From Buxus sempervirens (lineage: Eukaryota > Streptophyta > Magnoliopsida > Buxales > Buxaceae): a stretch of DNA of 64,000 nucleotides. The notes beneath the pieces were generated by a model. The model saw only the letters and a program-made list of their open reading frames with translations, was not told where the DNA came from and ran no database searches. The stretch covers positions 11,712,858 to 11,776,857 of the forward strand of contig OX387190.1 of assembly GCA_947561395.2 (NCBI GenBank), read 5' to 3'. A program made the position numbers and the translations under genes. How positions within the stretch are numbered: the first letter of the stretch is position 1; every line of letters begins with the position of its first letter. This document shows, piece after piece, positions 47,901-60,309 of the stretch.

Positions 47901-50900
47901 GTACAGGATTTTGAATTAAAGTAGATTTTGAAAACTTATAATTAATTAACCAAGAGGAATTTTCCAAAACTGCTATAGGTTATTTTAGTGTATTGAGTTA
48001 GAAGTCTAACAAACCAGATTTCATGTTATTTTGTTAAGAAATGAATGAGTTATGGGGATTTGTTTCTTACTAGGTCAGAAAACTTAGAATTGATATAGAT
48101 ATGATTAAAATTCAATAGAAAATAAATAGATTATAATTTATGATGGATTTAGGTTTGTTTTATATTCTGAAAATTCCCAGATTAATAAGAGGGTAGATTT
48201 TAAGATATTTTTACATCCTGGAGAGTTTAAGTTTAGAGGTTGTTGAAATGTTTGTTTTGGGCTAAACTGGAGAGTATATTTCATATAAATTGTTTGAGCA
48301 ATACAATTAAATCCAAACCTGTGCAAAAACACTATTTAGAGGATTAGAATTAAGCTAGAAAAAGTTTGAATAAGAAATTTTAGATCAGTCCATGTGAATT
48401 TTGAATTCTAAATTTAGAGGTTGCTGAAATGTCTGTTTTGGGACTGCACCCACTTTTTCACAAAAGTGAATTTTGGTAGGTATCAAACGACGGATTTGGG
48501 TAAGATGGTATTCATGAGAATTGTAGGGTTTTGGGTCTAGATTCATTTAAAAATATATATTTAATATAAGTTCACTATTTGGTAATTTAAAATACATTTT
48601 TATTGTGCACCTGTCTGCAAAGATTTTTCTGGAAAGTCTAGTTTGTTTGGACATAATTTTATAACCATAGTAGTTTTGTAGAAACTGTTATTAGGTGACG
48701 TAATAGGGTGAGTGAGGAAACTAACTAAGAATATTTTAGAGGATTTGGTCAAAAATTGATTCAGTTTTGGGGATTGAATAGTACTAATGCATATGTGGCA
48801 AATCTGGAATTTAAGTAAACCTTTATACTTTTTAATATTTCAGATTATGTCCATTCTCTTAGTTGCTTAAATTGATTTGTTCAAGTTCTAAACAAGGTTT
48901 CCAAAACTAATAGAACCCTACGAAAAGTAAATTTGACCATAAATTTGAAGGAGAGATTATGTTGGAAATATGTAAAAGAAATTTTGCTAATCGGAGAGTT
49001 CTTGACCTGATTATAATATTATTAAATTTGTTGTTCTCTATTTGTGACCTGATTAGAAATTGGTTATGTTTTCTTCGAAAGATTTCTGGTTTCTAATTTT
49101 GGTTAATTTACAAAGTACTTTTACCGGTTGTGTCAAATTATGGAGATTTCCATTGTTGAGAATTCTAGTGGATTGTTGAGCTGAATTTGGTAGTGTTAAT
49201 GACTCCATTTGCTTGAGCAATATTTTGGTTTGAATCGAAGTCCTTGCTTTAATGGTTGGTTTAATCATTTAAAAAATTTAGGGCATAGCACATTATGGAT
49301 CCATAATTTAGCTAGTAAGTGAAGTCTGTCTAATTTGTTTGGCTACAGTCTAGCTTCCTTCATGCATTTCCTTTATGTAGAGAGGCCTTCCATGAGGGAA
49401 GTGCTGCGAACTAAGAGGGATTTATTTTACGCGTTTCCTCTATATAAAGAGGCCTTCCATGAGGGATGTGCTGCAACAACTTCGTTTCCACCCCATGAGG
49501 GGGTGAGGTCTATTATTGGCAGCAGTTATGACAGTGGTTCTCAAACTGGATTGATATCCGTTTCCACCCTTGAGGAGGGTGAGGTCTTGTGATTTCCACC
49601 AAGAGACGATATATTGGAATTAGTTTACAGAAGTATCAGATTTGGCAGAGGTTCTCGGACTGGAACTGTTTGGAGCTAGAACTTAACCTTACAAAGCGGT
49701 CAAATTTCACGAGTCCCATCTTATTATGTGATTTGATATTGTTTTGCCGGATTAGTCGGATTAATCGATTTATTTGTGGTTAGTCGCTGAGTATATTTTA
49801 TTCGTGCATGTTTTAGAAAATAAATTAAATTAAATATGTTTGAGCATGCATTGCTACTTGCTGAGATAGTCGTATCTCATTCCTTTTGTTTTGTTTTGTT
49901 TTCAGATCTCAGAGAGGATGATACAGGCGGGTTTATGATTGGTTCAGGTGAGTTGGGGAAACTTTTAGTTGACTCTGATTTTGTGATTGCCATTTCATGT
50001 TTTCCTTACTCTGATATAGCGATCCTGTGTATAAAAGTAACCCTTGGGGAACAAATTACGGTTTTTACTACGTAACCCGGTTCCAGGGCGTTACACTAAA
50101 GTAGCACTCAAGTAGTGTCTTGAGCGCTCCGACTATTAACACCATTTTTTCTTAGTTGCAGAAATTTTCTAACTTTCTAACCCAAATATTAATTTGATTT
50201 GATTGTAAACATGTGATTTCCATCCTAAACTAGTTCTGAGACAACCCTAAACTAATCCCATCATCCTTCTACATATCTTTAGTTTCTTTCCAAACTTAGA
50301 ATCACCATGATCAACCCTTTCTGAATTCTAAAAGAAAGTTAAAACACCAAGGCGAATCTTTATAAACAAATAAGCTTTTCCCAATGAAATCCAACTTCGA
50401 AAACAATACTATCAAACATCAAAATCACAAGAAAACATGCAATTCTTCCAGTTTCAAGGGTTTGCTACTTGTTTTTTTGATGAACCCAGATTTTTCAGAA
50501 ACTTCTTCTGTACCCATTTTTGGAGCTCAACCACACCCCTCTAGACTACTCTAATTAAGATCTGCACCGTTCAGTTTGAAGTCCTCCATGAGTAGATCAA
50601 AACCCTAAAATTTCAACCCATGCCAACAGTTGGATCTTCCTATCTCGTCGTTCGAAGTTGGCTGGTCGACCATCTCTGCAACTCTTCTTCTTTCTAATTT
50701 TTCTCCTTTCTTTTCTCTCTTCTCTCCTTCTATTTCTGCTCCATCACTTATGCACGAATTTTCCTCTCCTTATAACTTGTTTTCAAAAACTTAAAACTCT
50801 CTTTAAACCTCTCTTTTATAGCCTCACTAATAGACCGACTCTAATTAGGTTTAACTCACTCTAATATACTAAGTGTATTCCCTCTTCTACCCTTCTCCTT

Positions 50901-51321
50901 AATTTAACTTCTTAACTCTCTTTTAAGAAATCTCCCACTAAAATTTAGTGCTTATTTTTATTCCCAATTTTAAATTGTAATTAAACTTTTATTATTCACT
51001 CAAAATACCTAAATTTTGGACTTTAAATAATATAATTACCCTTAGGTCCTTTTTCCTCTCTTTAAGCCTTGATTTCATTATTTTACATCCAACTAAGCTA
51101 AAATTTTATCTAGTTGAATTTATTGACTTAATAATTAATTATCTTATTTTCTTTCATGAATTTGACTAACTTGAAATGACCAAATTACCCTTTTTCTTTA
51201 AATCCCTATTTTAACCTTTATATCTCTCTTTAATTCCCCTACCTTTATCTTTCTTAGTATTTTCTCCATAATTTATCCCTTAATTATTTATTTTATTTTT
51301 AGGAAAATCTAGGGTTTTACA
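44987..51321 (-). mobile_element. solo LTR (family C), copy 3, with a family B LTR nested inside
   Basis: The plus strand starts TGTAACGCCCCGGTTCC and ends ATCTAGGGTTTTACA; flanks are ACTAT (44982-44986) and ACTAG (51322-51326), matching 4 of 5. Removing 46797-50095 and one CTAAA leaves about 3,031 bp, against 3,039 bp for copy 1. 50460-50690 matches the antisense of family C copy 2 at 52880-53110 over the GGCCGACTAGCCAACTTCGA region. Minus-strand TATAAAA at 50820-50814, GC block split by the insertion (46711-46735 and 50100-50140), hairpin 45246-45260. The acceptor reads TTTTTCAT. Confidence 0.86.
46797..50095 (+). mobile_element. solo LTR (family B), copy 2
   Basis: 3,299 bp with perfect CTAAA duplications (46792-46796 and 50096-50100). 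It starts TGTAAAATCCCAAATTTTT and ends GGTTCCAGGGCGTTACA. Donor-like ACAA/GTAAGTTAGC (GT at 47514) after a GAA-rich stretch, an 84-bp duplicated segment with GAGGCCTTCCATGAGGG (49380-49470), hairpin TGAGATAGTCGTATCTCA at 49862-49879, GTTTTGTTTTCAG (AG at 49904-49905). GC block weak or absent. Confidence 0.9.
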
Positions 51322-51326
51322 ACTAG

Positions 51327-51525
51327 GATAAACCTCTTATTTAAAATATTAAATATATTTTACGAAGGATTATTTTACCACATACAGTGTGATCATTTAT
51401 GATACATTTAAAGTATTAAATAATTATTTTACTAAATGACACATTTATTAAGACAATGATTGAAGAAGTGGTAGGATTTTATTAGAGAAAAAACTCTACA
51501 CAACAATAATAAATAATGATAGTTT
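51327..51525. other. short AT-rich spacer
   Basis: About 200 bp between two LTR structures, with no recognisable feature. Confidence 0.6.
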
Positions 51526-51997
51526 CTATTTGTGACGCCTCAAACCGGGTCAATGCAAAAACCGGCATTCAACTCGAATCCAAAGTGCTACGAGCCCAAA
51601 ACATCAAAATACCAGACAATTAAAATTCAATTCGATTAACAATTCATATCAGAGTGCGAAAGTCTTAACATTAAATAAACCATTAATAAGCGTGGATTAA
51701 GTCATCCAAACAATCTAATCAAAAATATAAATCAAGTTTGGTAATGAAGGTTCTATCACTTTCACTCTCATAATCATAAAACCATAAAATAACTAATAAA
51801 TAAACAATGTCTCAATTAATAATATCAATCTCAAGATCGAACTACTGGATAATAGTATTCCTCTAGAAGGGAATTAGCAAACAAACCCCACGTCTCTCTC
51901 ACACATATCAGCTGAAAACAAAATAAAACAAATAGGAATGAGATACGAATATCCCAGTAGATAACAACATGCATGAATAAACAGTTTATACATAGAA

Positions 51998-54899
51998 TGT
52001 AAAACCCTGGATTTTCCTAAAAATAAAATAAATTAAATATAAAGGATTGGAGAAGATAGGTATTAATCCAAGTGCATTATATGGTCAAGATTGATGTGAA
52101 GAATAAATAGGAGAATTTTTGGAAAAAGATTCAAAGGTTAAATATGGAATTACAAGGAAAGTGTATTTTAGTCATTTTCTAATTAGCCAAATTAATATAT
52201 TGAGTAAGTAAATAATTATTAGACTTGAAATATTTAACTAGCCTTAATTTGGGTTAGGTTTGAATTTAAATAGCAAATTATAGCTTAAAAGTAGGAAAAA
52301 GGGTATATTGGTGATTATGGTTAATAAGGAGCCTTAAATTTGAGGATAAAAGGAGCTTTGGGGTGTTTTAGTAATATTTTAAAATAAGAAATTAAATATG
52401 CATGAAAATTAGCTAGAAAGAAGAGTTTAGATAGTGAGGGATTTAATTGGTATAGTACTAGTAAAGAATTAGAAGGTGGAGAAAAAATAGGAATTTATTT
52501 AAAAGGTCTCCTAAACCTATTAGGACTTCTAATTAAGAAAGCTTATAAAAGGAAAGGTCTAGGGAAGGTTTAGGGTTTTTAGCAAGTCAAAAATAAGGAG
52601 AAAGAAGAGGAGAATTCATGCTTGGGCTTGGAGAAAAATAAGGAGAAAAGAGGAGAGAAAAGAAAGGAAAGAAAAAAAAAAGGGAGGTGCTGCAAAGGTT
52701 CGACCAGCATACTTTCAACGACGATTCCTAGAGATCTAGTTGTTGGATCGTCATGAAATTTGGAAGTTATGATATATATATGAAACACTTAAATCTGAAC
52801 GGTGGAGATTGGATTTGGAGGAGTCTAAGGTGGTGCAAACTGACCCAGAAACTTGGTGGAAAATCATATTTAGGAAGAAATAGGGGTTGCAGAGATGGCC
52901 GACTAGCCAACTTCGAATGACGAGATAGGAAGATCTAGCCGTTGGAATGGGATGAAATTTTAGGTTGTTGATCTACTCATGGAGGACTTTACACTGCACG
53001 GTGGAGATCTAAATTGGAGAAGTCTAGAGGGGTATTATCGAGGTCATAAAATGGGCACAGGAGTTTTCAACAAATCTGGATTCATCAAAAATGCAAGTGG
53101 CAAATACTTAGAAAACTGAAGGAATTGCATGATTTCATGTTTTATTATTTAGATATATTATGAGATGATTTAGAAACAAACCATGTTCGTTTAGACAAGA
53201 TTTTTATAAGTGTTATGTGTTTGTTTGGGGTTTTCTCAAAAATTGTTAAAGTGTGGTTATATGATTGGTTTTGATACGATTTGATTTATAAACGAAGTTT
53301 TATTTTGTTTAAATTTTTCTAACATGTTTATAAAGTGTTTTAGATTGATTTAGAATGGATTTGATACATTGGATATTGAGTTGTAGAATTTTTATTAAAT
53401 TTTGTAAATTTTCGGATTATATTCGTATCGAGCCGCCTAAGCAGTCGCTCGAGCGCCCTATGTGATTATTCAAAACCCGAGAGCTATTTTCCCAGATTGT
53501 ACTATCGCCTGAACAGTCGCTCAAGTGACCAACCCTGAAACGACCAAATTGTTAGGTCGTTCGAGCGCCCTATCTATCAAATTTTGAAAAATTAGCCTTT
53601 CAACCTAGTTTTTCGCTATGGAATTGTTTTTATCCATTTTTAACCTATGTACCATCAAGTTTAGAGTTTTTGGAGATTGTTTGCATTGGCGGATGTTTAA
53701 AATTCATTTTTATAATAAATTTGGGTAGATTTTACCAAAGAGGCTTTTCAACTTAATACCTTTGTTCCAAACAATTCTATTCTTAATCAAACTTGATTCT
53801 AAAAGTTCCTACACCTGTATTTGGTCTATCTGAACATGTTTTGAGTTTCAAATGATTTTACATTTACTTGAATTATTTTACCCATTGAAACTGTGATCTT
53901 GAGGCATGTATATAACTCCACTCGTGTGGGTTTTTGGGTCACAGCTGCGACAAGGTAGGTGCTTGGTTTATTTTTTCCGTAGGGCGGATTTGGTTATTGG
54001 GATTTATCCTCCGTCCGTGTACTCAGTGGGAAGATAGTTATTTGGTTATCTTAGTTTGTGTACTCGGCGAGATACTTCCTAATCCGTGTACTCGGTAGGA
54101 AGATGGTTATTTGGTTATCCTAGTCCGTGTACTCGGCAGGATACTTCCTAATCCGTGTACTCGGTAGGAAGATGGTTATTTGGTTATCCTAGTCCGTGTA
54201 CTCGGCAGGATACTTCCTAATCCGTGTACTCGGTGGGAAGATGGTTATTTGGTTATCCTAGTCCGTGTACTCGGCAGGATACTTCCTAATCCGTGTACTC
54301 GGTGGGAAGATGGTTACTAGTTGTTTCATAGCTAATTACTTGTTGTTTGGTGGATAGTTGTTATTTTGTGGCTGGTTACTTGTTTTGAGGCTGGTGCCTT
54401 TTATTCTCAGACCGTGTACTCGGCAGGATACTTCTTGGTGGTTGTAATTATTTTTCATTATGTGATGTTACAGGGTGGTATGCTATTTATCGTGATTTTT
54501 ATATTATCGTTTTCTGGTTGTTATTGTTTGGTTTAATCGCATACCTCATGACTTATTTTATATAAACATGGACTGATTTCATGCATGCACGTTGCTACTT
54601 GTTAAGATTTATTCTCACTCCAGTTTTCCCCAATTTTTCAGGTAATCTTGGTGATGACGACAAGCATTGGGCTAATATTTAAAAGGGGTAGCCGGTTTAG
54701 TTGTAGAGTAGTTTCATGAGCTTAAGGAAATTGTAAAGGTTAAAGATTAATTGTTAGTGAATATTATTTATGTTTTTGCATATAACTCTGATGATGTAAT
54801 TAATAAAGGTTTTAATTTGATCTAGATTTTTGGTGCTTTTGTTACTTATTATAACACCTCGGGTCCGAAAAAAATTTGACCAGGAACCGAGGTGATACA
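51998..54899 (+). mobile_element. solo LTR (family C), copy 2, nested in the gypsy 3' LTR
   Basis: 2,902 bp with perfect TAGAA duplications (51993-51997 and 54900-54904). The uninterrupted target site can be read in the partner 5' LTR near 62256-62266. It starts TGTAAAACCCTGGATTTTCC and ends GAACCGAGGTGATACA. TATAAAA at 52544-52550, donor-like TGCAA/GTGGCA (GT at 53097), GC block with GTCGCTCGAGCG (53430-53570), 69-bp minisatellite, hairpin 54603-54617 with one mismatch, TTTTTCAG (AG at 54640-54641). Confidence 0.93.
54020..54320. repeat. 69-bp minisatellite within LTR family C copy 2
   Basis: About four units of exactly 69 bp, each made of two CCGTGTACTCGG half-units followed by TAGGAAGATGG or CAGGATACTTCC. 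Near-identical units suggest recent expansion. Confidence 0.93.
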
Positions 54900-56383
54900 T
54901 AGAAGATAGTTACTTTCATGCTCAATAAAAATAAACGAGATAAGCAAGTTATGATACAATCTCAACAGATTAAACAGTTCTCAAATCAAAACAGTTCAAA
55001 AGTATAAACAATTCCATCAACATAAATTCCCAACACAATAGTGTAATAGCAAGATCACCACGAATCCATCACAATCCAACATATAACATTGTAGGACTCA
55101 TGAAGACAAGGACTTTGAAAAAAAACTCTCCATTCACTATGCCACCATGCGACTTATGAGCGAAGCTACTAAGACCCTCAAACCCGTATATCATTGAAAC
55201 AAGAGGCGTAGTCATCGGCTTATTGCATACGAAACTTAAGAAGTTCAGCACGTACCACCAGCATACGGCACCTGAATCAATACATGGAAATGACCGCTTA
55301 TTCGCACATACAGGACTCACCAGCGAGGCTCAAAATGACCCTATAGACATACAGACCCCCCAATGCAAACTAACTTGCAAAGGAAGCGCGAGTGCAAATA
55401 AGGAATACCCAAACAAAGAGAAACCTTTTCACCCTCAAGCTTAACCCTATGGATCCATATGCAACTATGCCCACTAGACACCAACAATACCAATTTATCT
55501 CAAACGAACTTGATTTAATAAAAGTGCCTAGTGGCATATAGGGTTTTCTAAATCTCATACTCTTTCCAAATATAATTTTATAAAACAATTTCTGGAATAA
55601 AGTTTTTCTAGTAATTTTCAGAAATTATAATACTTTAAAATACATTTTTCTAAATAATAATTTTCAATCCAATCGATTCAGATTTCTAAATAACCCAAAA
55701 TCCCATTTTATTTTCAAGTCAAACAACCTATTTGCAAAACAGAACTAAATTATTCTTCAATTTGGTTTGAATATAAAAATCATTTAAAACAATTGTAAAC
55801 ACCATAAATAAATCGATTTAGAAATTTAAAATCATTTACAAATTATTTTATTTTGGAATAGTGTGTCAATAGGTGAAAATCAGAAATTAAGTGTGGTCGC
55901 TCACCCCTGTCGCTCAGGCGACCTAGGTGGGCGTTAGTTCAAATTACGTCAAAAATTATAGATCAACGGGTGCTCAAGTGGGCGCTTGGACGACCTACCC
56001 AAAAATTTAGTTTTTAACGGTTGTTCACCCCGTCACTCAAGCGATCAGTTGGGCGACCAATAGTTTCGTAATTCTAAAAACACAGGAAAGGTGCTTTTCT
56101 AGATCGCTCAAGTGATCGTGCTGAACGCTCGACAAATAGCGGCTAATCCGACTTCCTAAAATCAGTTTTTATGCATCAAAACAATAATCTATGTATTCAA
56201 ATCGATTCTAATAACATCAAAACACATATATTATACTTCTAAATCATGTAGAATCATATATGCATCCTCTCAAATCATGAAGAACGATTAAAACACAAGA
56301 AAACTAAGTCACGACTAAACGGTGTGCTACCTATCTTTGTTCGATCAGTTCTTTCTTCCTCTTCTTTCCTCTGAATGCAAGTG

Positions 56384-56394
56384 ATCTCTCTCTC

Positions 56395-56453
<59 letters not shown>
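56384..56453. repeat. (CT)n microsatellite
   Basis: About 34 CT units with one CCC interruption, inside the 3' LTR leader region. The open frames over it on both strands are artefacts. Confidence 0.95.
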
Positions 56454-56455
<2 letters not shown>

Positions 56456-56874
56456 ACAGAAAAACCAAACTTCTCCTGGGATGAAGAAAGCTTGAAGATC
56501 AATGAATCTCCTCTTCTCCTTCTTCTCTTATCTCTTGGTCTCGTTTCCTTTAGCCGTCAGCGAATACAAGTCTAAAATATGATTAGTATTCTAAGAAGTA
56601 TTCTCTTAAGTATTAACCCTATTTTAGTCTTATGATTCCATGTATTTCACCACCATCAACTCTTATGCTACTAACCAATTAGGTTAATTAATAGCCTTAA
56701 ATTCATACTTACTTCAATATCTCATGATCCAACGGGCAGATCTGCCTCAATCTCCGGATCTCCTCCATCAGTGTGATTACCTATATTTATAATTATAATC
56801 CATCAGTAAAATCCTCAAATAAATTCTGATTATTATTTTATTAAAAATTTCTACAAATGTTTTGGGGCGTTACA

Positions 56875-56886
56875 TCCTCCCCTCCT
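56875..56886 (-). other. polypurine tract
   Basis: Minus strand AGGAGGGGAGGA directly before the 3' LTR start TGTAACGCCCC, the standard plus-strand priming site of gypsy elements. Confidence 0.88.
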
Positions 56887-57479
56887 AAAAGAAAATTTTC
56901 GTCCTCGAAATTTACCTTGCAATTCTAGAAATAGTTGAAGATACTTCTTCTTCATATCTGACTCTAGCTCCCAAGTTGCTTCTTCTACTGCATGATTCTA
57001 CCATAACACCTTTACTAGCAGAATTACCTTCGTACGAAGGACTTGCTCTCGTCTATCCATAATCTGAACTGGATGCTCCTCATATGACAAGTCCTCACGC
57101 ATTACTTATGGTTCATGCTGAATGATGTAGGTGGGATCATGCACATACTTTCCCAACTTGCCCTTTTTCCAAATCATTTGATCCCTCGAGATGGAGATAC
57201 TTTCAAAACATTTGATCACCAACTTCAAACCCCAAATCACGTCTCCTCGTATCTGCATAACTCTTCTGACAACCCTCGGCTGTAAGCAATCTTTGCTTGA
57301 TCAAGTTAACTTTCTCCATAATATCCTGTACAATCTGAGGTCCAATATACTGCTTCTCTCCCATTTCTATCCAACATACCAGAGATCTACAAATCCTCCC
57401 ATAAAGTGCTTCATAAGTGTCAGCACCCTATTGTTGCATCATAAAATTGCCCAAGAAGCATATCTTAAACCAGGATATA

Positions 57480-58085
57480 TGTGGGCACGTAAATCAAGGT
57501 TTTTATAGTGGACCCATCTTTTTGAAATAACAAGTTTATAATAAAGAGAATTCCGAGCCGATTCTGATGCACCAAACCATGCTCAAATCGGATCTCAAAT
57601 GACTAAGTTATGGATAAAAGAAGTAAAGGGTAGTTTGGAGATTTCTGATGAAACCAGAATTGGGTGCCACATGTATGCCATGGTGGCTGCCATGTAACCA
57701 ATGATAAATTAAAAACTTTGGGGTTCTTTTAGTAAATAATTAGATTTCCTAATGGGGTTTGTTATGCAAATAGATAAAAAAATTTAATAACAAAGTTAAT
57801 AAAAGTTTTGAGATTAAAAGAAAATAAAAAATATATATAAACAAAGAGAAATGAGTTGGACGAATTGGTCCAACTCATGTTCTCTTGAGATATTAAGACT
57901 AAGCTTAAAAAAAATATAAGCCTAGAAAATATGGGACAAAATAGACTTTAACCAAACCTAAATAAATGATGGTGTTTAAAGAGAAGAAGATGAAGAGTTA
58001 GGGGTTTAGGTGTTTAAAGAGAAGAAAAGGAAGCGTTAGGGGTTTAGGTGCTTAAGAGAGGAAGAGGAGGAATAGTCAACTGTGG
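57480..58085. mobile_element. foreign fragment inside integrase, possibly a Tat-like LTR piece
   Basis: About 600 bp unrelated to integrase. It contains a perfect palindrome at 57851-57878 (11-base arms ATGAGTTGGAC, 6-base centre) of the kind seen in the Tat-like U3 regions, and a CCGATTCTGATGCACCAAAC stretch similar in style to their 5' portions. No target-site duplication or LTR end was found, so it looks like a fragment and not a clean insertion. Confidence 0.45.
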
Positions 58086-58235
58086 ATCTATGTCCAGCGT
58101 GTAGTACATACTTGTACATCTTTGTACTTCTTTGTACTTCCAGCGTGTACATAAGGTTCTTGTACACACTTATACATACTTGTACATAAGGTTCTTGTAC
58201 ATCTTTGTACTTCCAGCGTGTAGTACATACTTGGA
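58086..58235. repeat. scrambled short direct repeats at the integrase breakpoint
   Basis: Pieces of 10-20 bp from the adjacent integrase zinc region (GTACATCTTTGTACTTCCAG, CAGCGTGTAGTACATACTT, ACATAAGGTTCTTGTACA, GTGGATCTATGTCC) recur two or three times in altered order. They look like templated filler from break repair. Confidence 0.75.
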
Positions 58236-58664
58236 TCTATGTCCTTCTGTTAGAACCTTATTCTTAATCTCCTCATCATCTGGTACACAAATATGACCTC
58301 GAAATAATAATAAACCATCTCTCTCTGAAAAATCTGCAACAGTCTCAGATCCTCCACCCATCAACTCTCTAGTCCGAATCAACTGTGGATTTGTCAACTA
58401 TATCTCCCGAATACTATGAATCAGATCTGGCTCCAACTGTACATGTGCTACCCTGATCACACCATCCTGAGACAAGCTGAACTCTCCATGCCAATCTCTA
58501 ACCGAGTCCACCAGTCTACACTGACTAGTCATGAATGCTGCTAAAGTAGCAATCGGGTCTTTAGCTGAACTTTTGCTACTCAAGGCGTCTGCTACCATAT
58601 TTGCCTTTCCTGGATGATACTACAATGTAAATTGGTAATCCTTAAGTAGATCCATCCATCTTCA

Positions 58665-60309
58665 CTACCTCATGTTTAGATCTCTCTGGGAAAACAAATA
58701 CCTCAAGCTCTTGTGATCCAAGAAAATCTCAAACTCTACCCCATACAAGTAATATCTCCATAACTTTAGTACAAAGACTATGGCTACCAACTCCAAGTCA
58801 TGTGTAGGGTAGTTCTTCTCATAGGATTTCAAAAGTCTAGATGCATAAGCAACTACTCTGCCTTGCTGCATCATAACACAACCCAAACCAATCCTAGAAG
58901 CATCGCAATACACGACAAATGCCTCATCCATGGATGGCACTATCAACACTAGGGCAGTGGTCAACTTCTGCTTCAACTCCTGGAAACTCTACTCACATTG
59001 ATCATCCCACTGAAATTTTACTGCCTTCTTGGTTAGATTAGACAAAGGTGCAGCAATACAGGAAAATCCCTTTATAAAACGCCTATAATACCCAGCCATA
59101 CCAAGAAAACTTCTGAATCCTGTAACTGTAGTGGGTCTGGACCACTTTGCTACTGCCTTGACCTTTTTCAGGGTCCACAGATATACCCTCACCTGAAATA
59201 ATATGCCCTAAGAAGGATATCTGTCTCAGCCAAAACTAACACTTGCTGAATTTCCCATACAACTAATGGTTCCTCAAAATCTGCAATACCAACTTCAGGT
59301 GTCCAATATGACCCTCCCTGGTCTTAGAGTAAACCAAAATATCATCAATGAATACCACTATAAAGCAGTCTAGACAGGGATGCAAAACCCTATTCATAAG
59401 ATCCATGAAAACAGCTGGGGCATTAGTCAACCCAAACGGCATAGCTAAAAACTCATAATGCCCATAACGAGTGCGAAATGCAGTCTTCTTTACATCCTCC
59501 TCCAACACTCTCAATTGACGATAGCCCGATCTCAAATTGATCTTGGAAAACCAAGACGCACTTCCCAACTGATCAAATAAGTCATCAATCCTAGGCAAAG
59601 GGTACTTGTTCTTAACTGTGACTTGGTTAAGTTGCCTATAATCAATGCACATGTGCATGCTACCATCCTTCTTCTGAACAAAAAGAACCAGTGCACCCCA
59701 TGGTGACACGCTCAGTCTAATATACCCCTTCTCTAGAAGCTCATCTATCTGCTTCTTCAACTCCTCTTATTATGGTTTCGAAAGCCTATAAGATGGCTTT
59801 GAAACAGGAGCTGTACCAGGCAACAACTGAATCCTGAATTCAACTTCCCTAACAGGTGGTAATCCAAGTAGATCATCTGGAAAGACATCTGCAAAGTCTT
59901 GAACCACTGGTACATCGGAGATGACAATTAAGTCACTCCTCGGCTCCTCTGCCAAAATGGATGCTATAAGACCTATACGAGACCTCAACCCCTCACATCG
60001 AAAACAATGTGTACTCTGATTTGGTCCACTAACTATCACAGTCCCCTTATAGCAATCCAAAGTAATGTGATGTCTGAATAACCAATCAATCCCCAATATG
60101 ACATCAAACTCTCCCATCTCCAATGCTATCAAATCCCCTGGCAACTCTAATCTGCCAAGTCTGATCATACAGTCTCTATAGATAGACTCAACTCTAATAG
60201 ACTCCCCAAAATTTGTGTGCACAGTCATACAAAGATCCATATCTACAGGTTACAATCCAATCCAACGTGCACATGCAGGCGAAATAAAAGAATTCGAAAC
60301 ACCGGAATC
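58665..60309 (-). pseudogene. pol remains: protease, reverse transcriptase, RNase H
   Basis: The protease active site DSG is at 60309-60301 (FDSGVSNSF). RT follows at 59760-59263 with [28 protein letters not shown] and [10 protein letters not shown]. The first catalytic aspartate is changed: the usual KIDLRSGYHQ reads [10 protein letters not shown]. The linker region FLGMAGYYRRF is at about 59130. RNase H (58976-58665) keeps CDAS, HDLELVA and DHKSL. Tandem stops TAATAA lie between protease and RT, more stops occur downstream, and a frame change falls in the A run at about 59164-59168. These are chromovirus-type domains. Confidence 0.9.

Larger units (their letters stand above)
51531..56874 (-). 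mobile_element. 3' LTR of the gypsy element, split by a family C LTR
   Basis: Plus-strand start TGTGACGCCTCAAACC, end TTTTGGGGCGTTACA. About 2,437 bp after removing 51998-54899 and one TAGAA. On the minus strand its first 200 bp resemble family A (GGAGATCCGGAGATTGAGGC and CGTTGGATCATGAGATATTG-like words). Donor-like GATAG/GTAGCAC (GT at 56330-56329), GC block 55890-56150, hairpin 51939-51956 with one G-U pair, GTTTTCAG (AG at 51913-51912). A (CT)n run sits at 56384-56453. Confidence 0.87.
56905..58397 (-). pseudogene. integrase remains, catalytic core missing
   Basis: At 58397-58230 the N-terminal zinc region remains (HRSKYVLHAG with GSTKMYKN), then the reading breaks up. The reading resumes at about 57475 with integrase C-terminal sequence and, near 57150-56905, the words GKLGKYVHDPTY, REDLSYEEHPVQI and NHAVEEATWE, typical of the chromovirus integrase C-terminus. 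Several stops and at least one frame change occur. The D, D and E of the catalytic core are not present: the core is replaced by unrelated DNA (57480-58085) and scrambled repeats (58086-58235). Confidence 0.82.

Noticed and set aside
56375..56575. Leucine/serine repeat protein
   Set aside because: It is translation of a CT microsatellite.
57191..57508. Plus-strand 105-codon ORF
   Set aside because: It is the antisense of the integrase C-terminal remains.
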